This document shows, in pieces, positions 20,842-30,887 of a stretch of DNA of 64,000 bases. The DNA is taken from contig NZ_BMCR01000011.1 in NCBI RefSeq assembly GCF_014635285.1, positions 1 to 64,000 of the forward strand, given 5' to 3'. Within the stretch, counting starts at the first letter, position 1. Each line of letters opens with the position of its first letter. The notes beneath the pieces were generated by a model. It was not told the DNA's origin and did not search any database. It worked only from the letters and a program-made list of their open reading frames with translations. Made by a program: the position numbers and the translations under genes. Source of the DNA: Stappia taiwanensis (lineage in GTDB: Bacteria; Pseudomonadota; Alphaproteobacteria; Rhizobiales; Stappiaceae).

Positions 20842-21552
20842 CTAGTCCGCCTCATAACCACGCCAGAGCGCGTTCTCACCCATGCCGGCGATGAACGCCT
20901 TGTGCTGCTCCAACGCCGCTTCGGTGAGACGCGAGGGGAGCGGCTGCGGCCGCTGCAGCGCCGGACCGGCCACCCGGTCCTGGGTCCCGTCGCCACCGGC
21001 AGCGCCATCATCCTCCGCCATCAGCGCCAGACCAGCCTGCTTGCCGCCGATCAGTTCGAGATAAACCTCGGCGAGAATTTCCGCGTCGAGCAGGGCGCCG
21101 TGCTTGGTCCGGCGCGAGTTGTCGATGCCATAGCGCGAACACAGGGCATCGAGCGAGGCCGGCGAGCCGGGATGCTTGCGCCGGGCCAGCGCCAGCGTAT
21201 CGAGCACCTGCTCGTCCGGGATTGGCGGCCGGCCGACCCGCTCCAACTCCATGTTGATGAAACCCATGTCAAACGAGGCGTTGTGAATCACCAACAAGCC
21301 GTCGCCGACGAATTCGAGGAACTCATCGGCCACATCGACGAACAGCGGCTTGTCGGCCAGAAACTCCTCCGACAGGCCATGCACGTTGAACGCCTCGATC
21401 GGCATGTCCCGTTCGGGATTCAGATAGACGTGGTAGGAGCGGCCGGTCGGCACATGGTTGATCAGCTCCACGCCGCCGATTTCGACAAGACGATCACCGC
21501 CCCTGGGATTGAGGCCGGTGGTTTCCGTATCGAAGGAGATTTCGCGGGTCAT
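20842..21552 (-). CDS. dnaQ: DNA polymerase III epsilon subunit (3'-5' exonuclease)
   Basis: A 236-residue proofreading exonuclease of the replicase. ExoI has D8 and E10 in SFDTETTGL, ExoII is HNASFDMGFIN, and ExoIII is HGALLDAEILAEVY with the His typical of the DEDDh class. The C-terminal ~50 residues are the variable tail that binds the alpha subunit. ATG 21552 was chosen from homologues beginning MTREI; the longer reading adds 19 residues. It is the last gene of the leftward run ppsR, maf-aroE-coaE, dnaQ near the predicted origin, about 125 bp after coaE. Confidence 0.97.
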   Translation of the reverse strand: MTREISFDTETTGLNPRGGDRLVEIGGVELINHVPTGRSYHVYLNPERDMPIEAFNVHGLSEEFLADKPLFVDVADEFLEFVGDGLLVIHNASFDMGFINMELERVGRPPIPDEQVLDTLALARRKHPGSPASLDALCSRYGIDNSRRTKHGALLDAEILAEVYLELIGGKQAGLALMAEDDGAAGGDGTQDRVAGPALQRPQPLPSRLTEAALEQHKAFIAGMGENALWRGYEAD

Positions 21553-21678
21553 CCGGGATCTTTCGGCTGATGGCGGGTGGCAGGGCGTGCGCCGACTTTT
21601 GGCCCTCACACCGGTGAAGACAAGCCGGCACCCCGCGTCCCCGGCCTTATCCCCAGCTTGCCCACAACGGGCACCTGG

Positions 21679-22266
21679 TTATTCACATGCGGACAGCGCC
21701 CGCAGGATCCCCTGGACGGCGCGGCGGGCGGGCTCCAATCCTCGTCCGGTATCCACCAGGAAATGCGCGCGCCGGCGTTTGTCCGCATCCGCCATCTGCC
21801 GCGACAGGATCGCGGCAAAGCTCTCCGGCGTCATGTTCGGACGGGCCAGGACCCGCTGGCGCTGAACCTCAGGCGCGGCGGTGACCACCACGCTGGCATG
21901 CACCCGCGCTTCGCCGCCGGTCTCGAACAACAGCGGAATGTCCAGCACCGCCACCCGCGCGCCCGCCGCCCGGGCGCTGTCGAGAAACGCGGTTTCGCTG
22001 CCGCGCACCAGCGGATGGACGATCCCCTCCAGCCGGGTCATAGCCGCGCCATCGCCCATCACCTTTGCCGACAGCGCCTTGCGATCGACCGCCCCGTCCC
22101 GGGTGGTGCCGGGAAACGCCGCCTCGATCAAGGGCACCGCAGCACCGCGATAGAGCGCATGAACCGCCGCATCGGCGTCATAGACGGCAGCCCCCGCCTC
22201 GGCGAACATCGTCGCCGTCGTCGACTTGCCCATGCCGATGGAGCCGGTGAGGCCGAGCACGATCAT
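21679..22266 (-). CDS. coaE: Dephospho-CoA kinase
   Basis: A 195-residue P-loop kinase that makes the final phosphorylation of coenzyme A. The P-loop [12 protein letters not shown], the [11 protein letters not shown] strand with its Asp and the [11 protein letters not shown] motif are typical of CoaE. Its ATG overlaps the aroE stop in ATGA (22263-22266), so it is translationally coupled to aroE in the maf-aroE-coaE run. Length is normal. Confidence 0.97.
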   Translation of the reverse strand: MIVLGLTGSIGMGKSTTATMFAEAGAAVYDADAAVHALYRGAAVPLIEAAFPGTTRDGAVDRKALSAKVMGDGAAMTRLEGIVHPLVRGSETAFLDSARAAGARVAVLDIPLLFETGGEARVHASVVVTAAPEVQRQRVLARPNMTPESFAAILSRQMADADKRRRAHFLVDTGRGLEPARRAVQGILRALSACE

Positions 22267-23102
22267 GGCGCGATCCCCAGATCGGCCAGCACCAGTCGGC
22301 GCAGCTCGTCGGTCACCTGTGGCTTGACCCCGAACCAGCGTTCGAAACCGGGCACGGCCTGATGCAGCAGCATGCCGAGCCCATCGACCACCTTGTTGCC
22401 CCGCGCCCGCGCCGCCGCCAGCAAGGGGGTTTCCAGCGGCGCATAGACGATATCGGTGACAAGCGCGTCGGTCGGCAGAGGGCTAAGATCGATCTCAAGC
22501 GGCGGTTGCCCCTCCATCCCCAGCGAGGTGGTGTTGACCAGGAGCGAGACGTTTTCCAGCACTGTCCCGGTGTTATCCCAGGAAAGCACTTTCGAGTCGC
22601 CCTCGAAATGAGCCGCAAGATCCTTCGCCTTTTGCTCGGTTCGGTTGGCGATATATACAGGTGCGATGCCCCGGGATAACAATGCCCACACAATCGCGCG
22701 CGCCGCCCCGCCGGCGCCGAGCACCAGCGCCGCGCCGCAGTTTTCATCCCATCCCGGCGCCATCTGATCGAGATTGCCGAGAAAGCCGATGCCATCGGTG
22801 TTGGCGCCACACAGCCGGCCTGCCTCGTCCAGCCAAAGCGTATTGGCCGCGCCCATGGCCTTTGCCGCCTCATCGAGATCATCGCAAGCCTGCGCGGCAA
22901 CCTCCTTGTTCGGAACCGTCACATTGCAGCCGACAAGCCCGGACGACGCGAAATCACGGTAAAACGCCTCCGCGCTTTCCGGCGGCACGCCCACACGTTC
23001 ATACGTTCCGTCGATGCCATGCAGCTTCAGCCAGTAGCCATGCACCAGCGGCGAGCGGGAATGAGTGACCGGATAGCCGGTGATCGCAGCCCGCCGGGTC
23101 AT
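22263..23102 (-). CDS. aroE: Shikimate dehydrogenase
   Basis: A 279-residue NADPH-dependent enzyme reducing 3-dehydroshikimate in the aromatic amino acid pathway. The substrate motif [16 protein letters not shown], the catalytic Lys in [10 protein letters not shown], Asp in NTDGIGF and the cofactor fold [15 protein letters not shown] are seen. ATG 23102 overlaps the maf stop (23099-23102, ATGA), fixing the start; the open frame continues upstream without support. It is coupled on both sides, to maf and to coaE. Confidence 0.97.
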   Translation of the reverse strand: MTRRAAITGYPVTHSRSPLVHGYWLKLHGIDGTYERVGVPPESAEAFYRDFASSGLVGCNVTVPNKEVAAQACDDLDEAAKAMGAANTLWLDEAGRLCGANTDGIGFLGNLDQMAPGWDENCGAALVLGAGGAARAIVWALLSRGIAPVYIANRTEQKAKDLAAHFEGDSKVLSWDNTGTVLENVSLLVNTTSLGMEGQPPLEIDLSPLPTDALVTDIVYAPLETPLLAAARARGNKVVDGLGMLLHQAVPGFERWFGVKPQVTDELRRLVLADLGIAP

Positions 23103-23695
23103 CCCTCGAGCGCCCCGAGCACCCGCAATTCCCCCAGAAGCGGCAGCAGCGGCAGGCCAAGAACGGTGAAATAGTCGCCGTCGATGGCGCTGAAGAGCTG
23201 AATGCCCGGCCCTTCGAGCTGATAGGCGCCGACGCTGGTCAGGGCAACTTCGCCCACCCCGGCAAGATAGCGGCCGACGAACTCCGGACCGAACGGCCGC
23301 ATGGTCAGCCGCACGGTGCCGACATTGCGCCACAGGGTTTGGCCGTCGCGGGCGATCGCCACCGCCGAATGCAGCGCATGGGTCTTGCCGGACATGGCCA
23401 GGAGCTGGCGCCGGGCAGCCTCCATATCCGCCGGTTTTGTCAGGCGTTCTCCTTCGAAATCAAGCACTTGATCCGCCCCGATGACCAATGCGCCGGGCCG
23501 GCGTTCGCTCACCTCCTGCGCTTTTGCCTCGGCCAGAACCTGGGCGATATCCTCCGGCGAGAAATCACTTTCCAGCAAGGGCGCCTCAATCGCCCGTTCG
23601 TCGACCCGGGCCGGATCGATGTCAAAGGTCAGACCGGCATTTTGCAATAGCTCGGCGCGGATCTGGCTGCCGCTGGCAAGAACGAGTTCTGTCAT
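23099..23695 (-). CDS. maf: Maf-family nucleotide pyrophosphatase
   Basis: A 198-residue protein hydrolysing non-canonical or bulky nucleoside triphosphates, first described as a septum inhibitor. The N-terminal [15 protein letters not shown] stands where most Maf proteins have ASxSPRR, the catalytic Asp lies in [13 protein letters not shown], and the C-terminal [26 protein letters not shown] is typical. Start ATG 23695 is at the conserved [10 protein letters not shown]. First gene of the coupled maf-aroE-coaE set, downstream of ppsR. Confidence 0.93.
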   Translation of the reverse strand: MTELVLASGSQIRAELLQNAGLTFDIDPARVDERAIEAPLLESDFSPEDIAQVLAEAKAQEVSERRPGALVIGADQVLDFEGERLTKPADMEAARRQLLAMSGKTHALHSAVAIARDGQTLWRNVGTVRLTMRPFGPEFVGRYLAGVGEVALTSVGAYQLEGPGIQLFSAIDGDYFTVLGLPLLPLLGELRVLGALEG

Positions 23696-23771
23696 GAGAA
23701 AACCCCGGTTTTCGCGAAGGTGATGTGCAGAACGAGGGAAGGGCGCAGGCAACGCTTTCCCCTCGCATCTC

Positions 23772-24623
23772 TCAGGAGGTGAGCTGATCGACCAGGGCCG
23801 ATTTATGCGCCCGGTAAAGGCTCATGATCTCCGCTGCCGTCTCCTCGATCGAGCGGCGGGTGACATCGATCACCGGCCAGCCGCGCTCGGCGCAGAGTTT
23901 GCGGGTGGTGGCGATCTCCCGGGCGATCTGGCGGCGGTCGAGATAGGTGTCATTGGCGAAACTGCCCGCGTTCAGCGACAGAATCCGGTTCTGACGCACC
24001 TGCTGGATCCGCTCCACCGAGGCGATAACCGCCACCACCATCGCCCGGCGCACGCTGAAAAGCTGCGGCGGCAGCGGAATATCGGGCACGATCGGGATGT
24101 TCGCCGCCTTGAGGCCGCGATTGGCGAGATAGATGCAGGTCGGCGTCTTGGAGGTCCGGCTGATGCCCAGCAACACCACATCCGCCTCGTCCAGATTCCC
24201 CGGAATCTGGCCATCATCGTGCAGCATGGTGAAATTCAGCGCATCGATGCGGTGGAAATAATCCGCATCCAGCGCGTGCTGGCCGCCGACCCGGCCGGTC
24301 AGTTGCACGTTGAGATAGGACTGAAACACCGAAAACACCGGCGACAGGATGTTGACGCATGGGGAAGCGCTGCGGCGTCCGGCCTGTTCCAGCCGCTCAG
24401 CCAGCTCCGTGTCCACCAGCGTGTAGAGCACGATCCCGGGGGAGGCCTCGATCTCGCTGATCACCTGTTCGAGCTGCCGCGCCGAGCGGACCAGCGGATA
24501 GACATGTTCGATCGCTTCGACGTCTTCGTATTGCGCCGTCGCTGCACGCGCGACCGTCATCAGGGTTTCGCCGGTGGAGTCCGAAACCAGGTGCAAATGG
24601 AAGAAGTTACGGCTCTTACCCAA
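23772..24623 (-). CDS. ppsR: PEP synthase / PPDK regulatory protein (DUF299)
   Basis: A 283-residue bifunctional kinase/pyrophosphorylase that switches PEP synthetase or pyruvate phosphate dikinase by ADP-dependent threonine phosphorylation. The N-terminal [13 protein letters not shown] and the P-loop [15 protein letters not shown] are the family marks. The orthologue in Caulobacter (called RP001 after the Rickettsia gene) sits on one side of the chromosomal origin with hemE on the other; the same pair flanks the gap here. Transcribed leftward, away from the predicted origin. Confidence 0.94.
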   Translation of the reverse strand: MGKSRNFFHLHLVSDSTGETLMTVARAATAQYEDVEAIEHVYPLVRSARQLEQVISEIEASPGIVLYTLVDTELAERLEQAGRRSASPCVNILSPVFSVFQSYLNVQLTGRVGGQHALDADYFHRIDALNFTMLHDDGQIPGNLDEADVVLLGISRTSKTPTCIYLANRGLKAANIPIVPDIPLPPQLFSVRRAMVVAVIASVERIQQVRQNRILSLNAGSFANDTYLDRRQIAREIATTRKLCAERGWPVIDVTRRSIEETAAEIMSLYRAHKSALVDQLTS

Positions 24624-24773
24624 GATATTATCCCCGCGTCGTCAGCCTTTCGCCGTTCGGGAGTCGATAACTCCCTCTTTTTGCCCAGGCAGCCTGGTCA
24701 GGATGCGTGAACCACGAAAACAATCAACAGCGCACAGGCGCGGACGCCGCTTCGCCGAAACGATTTTCATTTG

Positions 24774-24782
24774 TGTGGATGA
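24774..24782 (-). promoter_or_regulatory. DnaA-box-like site in oriC
   Basis: Minus-strand TCATCCACA differs by one base from the TTATCCACA consensus. A weaker one, TGGTCCACA, is at 24950-24958 on the minus strand and is one base away from the TGATCCACA form used in Caulobacter. Confidence 0.5.
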
Positions 24783-24830
24783 CGCGATTGTTCCGCGCCA
24801 CTCCCCAGCTCATCAACAGACGACAAATCG

Positions 24831-24846
24831 TTAACAGATGGTTAAC
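24831..24846 (+). promoter_or_regulatory. CtrA-type site TTAA-N7-TTAAC in oriC
   Basis: TTAA, a spacer CAGATGG and TTAAC match the full CtrA recognition motif without mismatch. In Caulobacter, CtrA binds such sites in the ppsR(RP001)-hemE origin and blocks initiation. No ctrA gene is in the window, and binding is inferred. Confidence 0.6.
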
Positions 24847-25007
24847 GAAGTTTCAAACGGCTGATTTTATTGCGATTATGACGATATCACCGAATTGCGA
24901 CGAAACGCCGTCCCGAAAAATGCTCGACAGTCCCGACTTGAATGAGTCATGTGGACCAGTGTCGATAATCGGTAATCCCGGTTGTCCAGTGACAAACAGA
25001 ATAAACA

Positions 25008-25035
25008 GAATCCTTTTCAAGGATTCTTTCTTTTT
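25008..25035 (+). terminator. Terminator-like hairpin just before hemE
   Basis: An 8-bp stem GAATCCTT/AAGGATTC with a three-base loop is followed by TTTCTTTTT. It ends about 15 bp before the hemE start, so it may terminate transcription coming out of the origin region or act as a hemE attenuator. Confidence 0.55.
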
Positions 25036-25050
25036 AAAAGGGAGTTATCT

Positions 25051-26094
25051 GTGACTGACTCCAGATCGCGGAGAGTGATGCGGGTTCTGGCTGGAGAAAG
25101 GCTCTGGCCGCCTCCGGTCTGGATGATGCGACAGGCCGGCAGATACCTACCCGAGTATCGTGCGACCCGCGCGAACAAGAGCAATTTCCTCGAGTTCTGC
25201 TACGACACGGATCTCGCCACCGAAGTCACGTTGCAGCCGATCCGGCGCTATGGCTTCGATGCCGCCATTCTTTTCTCCGACATTTTTGTCGTTCCCGATG
25301 CGCTTGGGTATCCGGTGCGCTTTGAGGAAGGACGCGGTCCGGTTCTGGAGCCGCTGTCCTCAGAGCTTGTTTCGCGGCTCGACCAGGAGCGGGCGGTGGG
25401 TCATCTCGATCCGGTCATCGAGACCGTGCGCCGGCTGCGCAGCGAATTGCCCGAGGAGACGACCCTTCTTGGCTTCTGCGGTGCGCCCTGGACGGTGGCC
25501 TGTTACTCGGTCGCCGGTCACACCACCGCCGATCAGACCGCGGCCCGGGTCGGGGCCTATCGCGATCCGGCATTGATGCAGTCCTTCATTGACGCATTGG
25601 TGCCGGCCTCGATCCGCTATCTGGTGCGCCAGTTGAAGGCCGGTGCCGATGCGGTGCAGATCTTCGACACCTGGGCCGGCGTTCTCGATGATGCCGGGTT
25701 CAAGCGCTGGTCGATCGAACCGACCCGGCGGATCGTCGAAGGGGTCCGCAAGGAAGTCCCCGATGCACGCATCATCGGTTTTCCAAAGGCGTCGGCCGCC
25801 CGGCTTGAGACATTCATCACTGGGACCGGTGTGGATGCGGTCGGCCTCGACTGGACGGTGCCGGCGGATCTGGCGCGCCAGGTCCAGAGCAAGGTTGCGG
25901 TGCAGGGGAATCTCGATCCGATGCGGTTGGTGGCCGGCGGCGAGGCCTTGCGGGAAGGGGTCGATCAGGTGCTTGCCAACCTGGGCAAGGGGCCGCTCGT
26001 CTTCAATCTGGGTCATGGGGTGACACCGGATGCGGATCCGGACAATGTTGCGCGGATGATCGATCAGGTGCGGTCCGCGCCGGATCCCATGTGA
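25051..26094 (+). CDS. hemE: Uroporphyrinogen decarboxylase
   Basis: A 347-residue cytoplasmic enzyme that converts uroporphyrinogen III to coproporphyrinogen III in haem synthesis. [17 protein letters not shown], the catalytic Asp in [32 protein letters not shown] and [15 protein letters not shown] are the family motifs. GTG 25051 is the likely start, with GGGAG six bases upstream. It is the first rightward gene after the predicted origin and is followed seven bases later by hemJ, another haem gene. Confidence 0.97.
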   Translation: MTDSRSRRVMRVLAGERLWPPPVWMMRQAGRYLPEYRATRANKSNFLEFCYDTDLATEVTLQPIRRYGFDAAILFSDIFVVPDALGYPVRFEEGRGPVLEPLSSELVSRLDQERAVGHLDPVIETVRRLRSELPEETTLLGFCGAPWTVACYSVAGHTTADQTAARVGAYRDPALMQSFIDALVPASIRYLVRQLKAGADAVQIFDTWAGVLDDAGFKRWSIEPTRRIVEGVRKEVPDARIIGFPKASAARLETFITGTGVDAVGLDWTVPADLARQVQSKVAVQGNLDPMRLVAGGEALREGVDQVLANLGKGPLVFNLGHGVTPDADPDNVARMIDQVRSAPDPM

Positions 26095-26101
26095 GCGGAC
26101 C

Positions 26102-26527
26102 ATGCTGTATCTGTGGCTGAAAGCCTTTCACATCATGTCGGTGATCGCCTGGATGGCGGCGCTGTTCTATCTGCCGCGCCTGTTCGTCTATCACGCACAG
26201 GTCGCGGTGGGTTCGCCGCAGAGCGAATTGTTCAAGGTGATGGAACGGCGCCTTCTGAAGGCGATCATGCGGCCGGCGATGATGGCGAGCTGGATCTTCG
26301 GCCTGTGGGTCGCCTATGAGGGCGGGTTCCTCAGCGATGGCTGGTTTCACGCCAAGCTGACCCTCGTCGTCCTGATGACCCTCTATCATACTTACCTGGC
26401 AAAATGCGTCGGCGTGTTCGCGACAGACGCGAATCAGCGCGCCGACCGGCATTACCGGATCATCAACGAAGTGCCGACTGTGCTGATGATCGGTGTCGTG
26501 ATACTGGTGGTCCTGAAGCCTTTTTGA
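26102..26527 (+). CDS. hemJ: Protoporphyrinogen oxidase HemJ
   Basis: A 141-residue inner-membrane protein with four hydrophobic segments that oxidises protoporphyrinogen IX in bacteria lacking HemG/HemY. The first helix has the conserved His (KAFHIMSVIAWMAALFYLPRLFVYH), and the family signature RLLKAIMRPAMMASWIFGLWV follows. It sits 7 bp after hemE and is surely co-transcribed. The next gene, rho, is about 300 bp away behind a long hairpin. Confidence 0.95.
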   Translation: MLYLWLKAFHIMSVIAWMAALFYLPRLFVYHAQVAVGSPQSELFKVMERRLLKAIMRPAMMASWIFGLWVAYEGGFLSDGWFHAKLTLVVLMTLYHTYLAKCVGVFATDANQRADRHYRIINEVPTVLMIGVVILVVLKPF

Positions 26528-26530
26528 TCC

Positions 26531-26562
26531 TGTTGGGGGAAAATGACGGTTTTCCCCCAACA
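26531..26562. terminator. Long perfect hairpin after hemJ
   Basis: A 13-bp perfect stem (TGTTGGGGGAAAA / TTTTCCCCCAACA) with the loop TGACGG begins three bases after the hemJ stop. No T-run follows outside the stem, so it is not a textbook terminator; transcript 3'-end protection or partial attenuation before rho is possible. Confidence 0.55.
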
Positions 26563-26831
26563 CATCTGTCACGAAACCGCATTCATATCTAAAAGCGCTG
26601 TAAATGCCGCTTGCGCTTCATTCTGAATAACTGTAAATTCCAGCATCCTCACATCCTGCGGAAATGGTTTCCTGCTCCTGGCAAAGGACGTAACGGAAGT
26701 CAGGTTGACCCGATTTGGCGTCGGCTGAAAATCCGCAGATACTTCCGATCCCTATTCCATGAACCCGACCCGCAGTGCGGCGTTGGGCCCGGCGATCAAG
26801 CATCCCTCCAACAGAAGACCATCCCTTGCCC
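26563..26831 (+). promoter_or_regulatory. rho leader region
   Basis: A 269-bp stretch with no supported gene precedes rho. Bacterial rho genes are commonly autoregulated by Rho-dependent termination within a long leader; the C-rich segments such as 26740-26820 (many CCC and CC runs) would suit this. No clear dyad is visible. Confidence 0.35.
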
Positions 26832-28097
26832 ATGCGGGAAATGAAACTCTCTGATCTGAAGATCAAAACACCGACCGAGCTGCTCAGCTTTGCCGAGGAG
26901 CATGAAGTCGAGAACGCAAGCACCATGCGCAAGCAGGAGCTGATGTTTGCGATCCTGAAACAGCTTGCAGCCCAGGATGTCGATATTATCGGCGAAGGGG
27001 TGGTCGAGGTTCTTCAGGACGGATTTGGCTTCCTCCGCTCACCGGATGCCAACTATCTTCCCGGGCCGGACGATATCTATATTTCCCCCTCCCAGATCCG
27101 GCGGTTTTCGCTGCGTACGGGTGACACGGTCGAGGGGGAGATCCGCAGCCCGAAGGATGGCGAACGCTACTTCGCGCTGCTCAAGGTCAACAAGATCAAT
27201 TTCGAGGATCCGGACAAAGCGCGCCACAAGGTGCATTTCGACAATCTGACCCCGCTCTATCCGGATGAGCGGCTGAAAATGGAAGTTGAAAGCCCGAACG
27301 GCAAGGATTACTCGGCCAGGGTCATCGATCTGGTCGCCCCGCTCGGCAAGGGGCAGCGCGGGCTGATCACGGCGCCGCCGCGGACCGGCAAGACGGTCTT
27401 TTTGCAGAACATCGCCAAGGCGATCACCACCAATCATCCCGAATGCTATCTCATCGTGCTGCTGATCGACGAGCGGCCCGAAGAGGTGACCGACATGCAG
27501 CGCACGGTGAACGGCGAGGTCGTTTCCTCGACCTTCGACGAACCGGCGGTGCGTCACGTTCAGGTCGCCGAGATGGTGATCGAAAAAGCCAAGCGGCTGG
27601 TGGAGCACGGGCGCGATGTTGTGATCCTCTTGGATTCCATCACCCGTCTTGGCCGCGCCTACAACACGGTTGTTCCGTCCTCGGGCAAGGTGCTGACCGG
27701 TGGTGTCGACGCCAATGCCCTGCAGCGGCCGAAGCGGTTCTTCGGTGCTGCCCGGAACATCGAGGAGGGCGGTTCGCTCACCATCATCGCCACGGCGCTG
27801 ATCGACACCGGCAGCCGCATGGACGAGGTGATTTTCGAGGAGTTCAAGGGAACCGGCAACTCGGAGATCATCCTTGACCGCAAGATCTCCGACAAGCGCG
27901 TCTTCCCGGCCATCGACATTCAGCGCTCCGGCACCCGCAAGGAGGAGCTGCTGGTCGAACCGCAGCAGCTCAAGAAGATGTATGTGCTGCGCCGGATCCT
28001 CAATCCGATGGGGACAGTGGACGCCATCGAGTTCCTGCTCGACAAGCTGCGCCAGACCAAGTCGAACGAGGATTTCTTCGACAGCATGAACACCTGA
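26832..28097 (+). CDS. rho: Transcription termination factor Rho
   Basis: A 421-residue hexameric RNA helicase that ends transcription of untranslated RNA. It has the N-terminal Rho-N helices ([17 protein letters not shown]), the RNA-binding OB fold ([20 protein letters not shown]), Walker A APPRTGKT, Walker [17 protein letters not shown], and the secondary-site loop [23 protein letters not shown] 26832 ([10 protein letters not shown]) gives the normal length; ATG 26841 is also possible. An intrinsic terminator merged with a parS site lies downstream. Confidence 0.98.
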   Translation: MREMKLSDLKIKTPTELLSFAEEHEVENASTMRKQELMFAILKQLAAQDVDIIGEGVVEVLQDGFGFLRSPDANYLPGPDDIYISPSQIRRFSLRTGDTVEGEIRSPKDGERYFALLKVNKINFEDPDKARHKVHFDNLTPLYPDERLKMEVESPNGKDYSARVIDLVAPLGKGQRGLITAPPRTGKTVFLQNIAKAITTNHPECYLIVLLIDERPEEVTDMQRTVNGEVVSSTFDEPAVRHVQVAEMVIEKAKRLVEHGRDVVILLDSITRLGRAYNTVVPSSGKVLTGGVDANALQRPKRFFGAARNIEEGGSLTIIATALIDTGSRMDEVIFEEFKGTGNSEIILDRKISDKRVFPAIDIQRSGTRKEELLVEPQQLKKMYVLRRILNPMGTVDAIEFLLDKLRQTKSNEDFFDSMNT

Positions 28098-28167
28098 GGC
28101 ACGACCCGCCGCGCCTGATTTCCTCTGGCGGAGGAAGGTACGGCCGGCTTAATATCAGCGTGTTTGA

Positions 28168-28183
28168 AGATTCACGTGAAACA
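28168..28183. other. parS-like site 1
   Basis: AGATTCACGTGAAACA matches 14 of 16 bases of the ParB site TGTTTCACGTGAAACA, with the CACGTG core and one half-site intact. Its right half is part of the rho terminator stem. Confidence 0.75.
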
Positions 28184-28215
28184 CCCGCGCCGGGTCCTCT
28201 GGTGCGGGTGTTTTT
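28179..28215 (+). terminator. Intrinsic terminator after rho, overlapping parS
   Basis: A 10-bp stem AAACACCCGC/GCGGGTGTTT with a 15-base loop is followed by further Ts. The 5' arm begins inside parS-like site 1. Confidence 0.88.
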
Positions 28216-28223
28216 GTGTCCGC

Positions 28224-28239
28224 TGTTTCACGTGAATCA
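28224..28239. other. parS-like site 2
   Basis: TGTTTCACGTGAATCA matches 15 of 16 consensus bases. It is in inverted orientation to site 1, 40 bp away, flanking the rho terminator. Confidence 0.85.
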
Positions 28240-28276
28240 ACTGGATTCGGATGCGGAAGGAAATGAGGATCACGCG

Positions 28277-28855
28277 ATGGAGCTGATAACCGAGCGTTTG
28301 CGGCTGCGGCCGTGGCGGGAGAGCGATCGCGAGCCCTTTGCCCGGCTCAACGCGGATGCAGAGGTGATGCGCTATTTTCCCGCTCCGCTGACCCCCGCTG
28401 AAAGCGATGCGTTGATCGCGCGGGCGCGGCAACGGACGGCGGAAGCCGGTCTCTGCTTCCAGCCGATAGAGGAAAAGCGGAGCGGGCGGTTTCTCGGCTT
28501 TGTCGGTCTGAACCGGCCGGCCTATCCGGTGCCGCTGCCGTTCGATCCGTGCGTGGAGATCGGCTGGCGCCTGTCGCGCGCGGCCTGGGGAAAGGGCTAT
28601 GCCAGCGAGGCGGCGCGCGCCTGGCTCCGATTCGGCTTCGAAACGCTGGGCCTTGAGGAGATCGTCTCCTTCACCTTCACCGGCAACGACAGGTCGCGCA
28701 AGGTGATGGAGCGGCTCGGCATGACCCGCGATCCGGCGGAGGATTTCCTCCACCCGATGCTCGCGGCCGATCATCCGCTGGCCTCCCATGTGCTTTACCG
28801 GCTCTCGCGGGCCGCCTGGCGTGGCGGCGCGTTCAGCCACGTCGCAGAGCGTTGA
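28277..28855 (+). CDS. GNAT-family N-acetyltransferase (RimJ/RimL-like)
   Basis: A 192-residue acetyltransferase. The start [17 protein letters not shown] is the typical opening of the RimJ/RimL branch, [29 protein letters not shown] carries the acetyl-CoA-binding Q/RxxGxG-like segment (WGKGYA), and [20 protein letters not shown] is the C-terminal signature. The substrate is unknown; relatives modify ribosomal proteins or small molecules. ATG 28277 is preceded only by a weak GAGGAT. Its last 23 bases overlap the 3' end of the convergent thioredoxin-domain gene. Confidence 0.9.
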   Translation: MELITERLRLRPWRESDREPFARLNADAEVMRYFPAPLTPAESDALIARARQRTAEAGLCFQPIEEKRSGRFLGFVGLNRPAYPVPLPFDPCVEIGWRLSRAAWGKGYASEAARAWLRFGFETLGLEEIVSFTFTGNDRSRKVMERLGMTRDPAEDFLHPMLAADHPLASHVLYRLSRAAWRGGAFSHVAER

Positions 28856-30887
28856 CGGTCTCCGGGATCCGGGCCGGATCGGTCAGTGGCGGGGAGCACA
28901 GGCCTTCGCGGCAAAGATAGAGGGTTTCCCGCCCCTCGACAGCGGTCTTGCCGTGCAGCGGGTGAGAGAAGGGGAAGGCGATGGTGCCGGTCACCTGCCG
29001 CCGGATTATGGAAGGGTCCGCCAATGCCCTCAGGGCGGCGTGGAGGGGTGATTGCACGATGTCCGCTGCCGTCGCCTCTTCGCCTGCAACGATCACCGCC
29101 AGCATCCCGTTTTCGCGCGTGTCGAGCGCGTTGAGCAGGGCGGCGGTGGCAAAGACATTGCGGGTGATGCCGCTGGCGAAGGCGGCGAAGATCGCATCGG
29201 CGCGGGCCCTGTAGATGTCGTCGCCGGTCAGGTGCCACAGCCGGATCAGGGCCTCGGCGGCCACCGCATTGGCATTCGGTGTCGCCTCGTCATTGGCCGT
29301 ATAGGGGCGAAGGATCAGATCGTCGGCCGCGGCGGCCGTCAGATAATATCCACCCTGTGCATGGGCGTAGTCCTGCTGCAGCCGGTCGGCGAGGCTCGTC
29401 GCATCGTTGATCAGGGCTTCTGCCTCGGCGTCGTCGGTGGCGGTTTCCGCGAGCGCAATCGCCGCCTTCATCATGGCGGCGTGATCGCTGGCAAAGCCCG
29501 GGCGGGTCTTCCGTCCGTCCCGGTAGGCATGGGCTAGGCGGCCTTGCCGGTCGCTCATGGTGGTCATGATGAAGCGATAGGCGGACATGGCCAGATCACG
29601 CCAGGATTCACGTGAAACACTGTTTGCCGCCTCCGCGAGGCCGGCAATGGTCAGGCCGTTCCAGTCGGTAAGGATCTTGTCATCGCGGGCCGGTGCGATC
29701 CGTGTCTGCCGCGCCCGCAGAAGGGTCTGGCGCCACTCGGCGAGCGTGTCCTCATCAATCGGCGGCGAGGGAATCTGGTCGGTGTCGAGCCGGTTTGGGA
29801 TGTTGCACCCCTCGAAATTGCCCGCCGGTGTGATGTCATAGATCCGCTTGAAGGCAATCGCCGCTTTTTCTCCGAGCAGGTCGGAGATCTCGGTCGGCGT
29901 CCAGACGTAGTATTTGCCTTCCTCCCCCTCGCTGTCCGCATCGAGGCTGGCAGCGAAGCCGCCCTCCACCGCCATTTCCCGCTCTAGCCAGCCGATGGTT
30001 TCCTCGATTCGCCTTCGGAACAAGTCCTGGCCGGTGGCATTGTGAGCCCGGGCGAGATCGCTGAGATATTGGGCGTTGTCGTAGAGCATCTTCTCGAAGT
30101 GGGGCACCAGCCAACGCTCGTCCACCGAGTAGCGGGCCAAGCCACCGCCGATGTGATCGTAGATGCCGCCCTGGCTCATCTGCACCAGGCTGGTGAGGCA
30201 CAGAGCCTTGTGATCGGGGCTGTCCTGGCGAAGGCCTCCGCGCCAGATCAGCTCCATCACCGCGCTTTGCGGAAATTTCGGTGCACCGCGAATGCCGCCA
30301 TGCTGCGGGTCGATCATCGCCGCGAGCCGCGCGCTGGCTTGCGCCACCAGGCCCCGAGGCAGGGCAGGGGCGCCGCTTCGCTCCGCGGTTCGGGTCAGCT
30401 CGGTCATCAGGGCGGTCCGGTTGCCGTCGATTCGCTTCCGATCCGTTCTGTAGGCGCGGGCCACCGCTTCCAGCACATCAATGAAACCGGGCCGTCCCCA
30501 GCGGGCATGGCGCGGGAAGTAGGTACCGCCCCAGAAGGGCTCTGCCTCGGAGGTGAGGAACATGGTCAGCGGCCAGCCGCCCTGTTCGCCAAGGGCATGC
30601 AGCGCGCTCATGTAGATCTGGTCGACGTCAGGCCGCTCCTCCCGGTCCACCTTGATGTTGATGAAATGCCGGTTCATCACCTCCGCCACCGCTTCATCCT
30701 CGAAGCTCTCGTGGGCCATCACATGGCACCAGTGGCAGGAGGCGTAGCCGATGGACAGAAGGATCGGCTTGTCTGCGGCGCGGGCCTCTTCCAGCGCCTC
30801 CCGGCCCCAGGGGCGCCAGGCGACCGGATTGTCCTTGTGCTGGAGCAGGTAGGGGCTGGTGGTATCGGCAAGGCGGTTGTCGGACAT
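28833..30887 (-). CDS. Thioredoxin-domain protein (DUF255, YyaL/SSP411 type)
   Basis: A 684-residue protein. The N-terminal thioredoxin-like domain opens with [18 protein letters not shown] and has CHWCHVM where thioredoxins have CxxC, then [15 protein letters not shown]; a long alpha/alpha-toroid related to N-acylglucosamine epimerases follows (AWHPT-like [25 protein letters not shown]). Family members occur from bacteria to the human SPATA20 protein; function is unproven. ATG 30887 starts exactly at the conserved N-terminus. It runs against the general rightward direction here and carries a parS-like site in its coding sequence. Confidence 0.92.
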   Translation of the reverse strand: MSDNRLADTTSPYLLQHKDNPVAWRPWGREALEEARAADKPILLSIGYASCHWCHVMAHESFEDEAVAEVMNRHFINIKVDREERPDVDQIYMSALHALGEQGGWPLTMFLTSEAEPFWGGTYFPRHARWGRPGFIDVLEAVARAYRTDRKRIDGNRTALMTELTRTAERSGAPALPRGLVAQASARLAAMIDPQHGGIRGAPKFPQSAVMELIWRGGLRQDSPDHKALCLTSLVQMSQGGIYDHIGGGLARYSVDERWLVPHFEKMLYDNAQYLSDLARAHNATGQDLFRRRIEETIGWLEREMAVEGGFAASLDADSEGEEGKYYVWTPTEISDLLGEKAAIAFKRIYDITPAGNFEGCNIPNRLDTDQIPSPPIDEDTLAEWRQTLLRARQTRIAPARDDKILTDWNGLTIAGLAEAANSVSRESWRDLAMSAYRFIMTTMSDRQGRLAHAYRDGRKTRPGFASDHAAMMKAAIALAETATDDAEAEALINDATSLADRLQQDYAHAQGGYYLTAAAADDLILRPYTANDEATPNANAVAAEALIRLWHLTGDDIYRARADAIFAAFASGITRNVFATAALLNALDTRENGMLAVIVAGEEATAADIVQSPLHAALRALADPSIIRRQVTGTIAFPFSHPLHGKTAVEGRETLYLCREGLCSPPLTDPARIPETVNALRRG
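29604..29619. other. parS-like site 3, inside a coding region
   Basis: GGATTCACGTGAAACA matches 14 of 16 bases of the parS consensus. It lies within the thioredoxin-domain gene. Confidence 0.7.

Larger units (their letters stand above)
24624..25050. other. Predicted chromosomal origin of replication (oriC)
   Basis: A 427-bp non-coding, AT-rich gap between divergent ppsR and hemE. In Caulobacter and in several Rhizobiales the origin lies in exactly this gap. It holds a perfect TTAA-N7-TTAAC site (24831-24846), DnaA-box-like sequences (24774-24782; 24950-24958), and an AT-rich stretch 24845-24900 that could unwind. Genes to both sides mostly point away from it, and parS sites and parAB follow within 12 kb. 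No replication data are available here. Confidence 0.78.
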
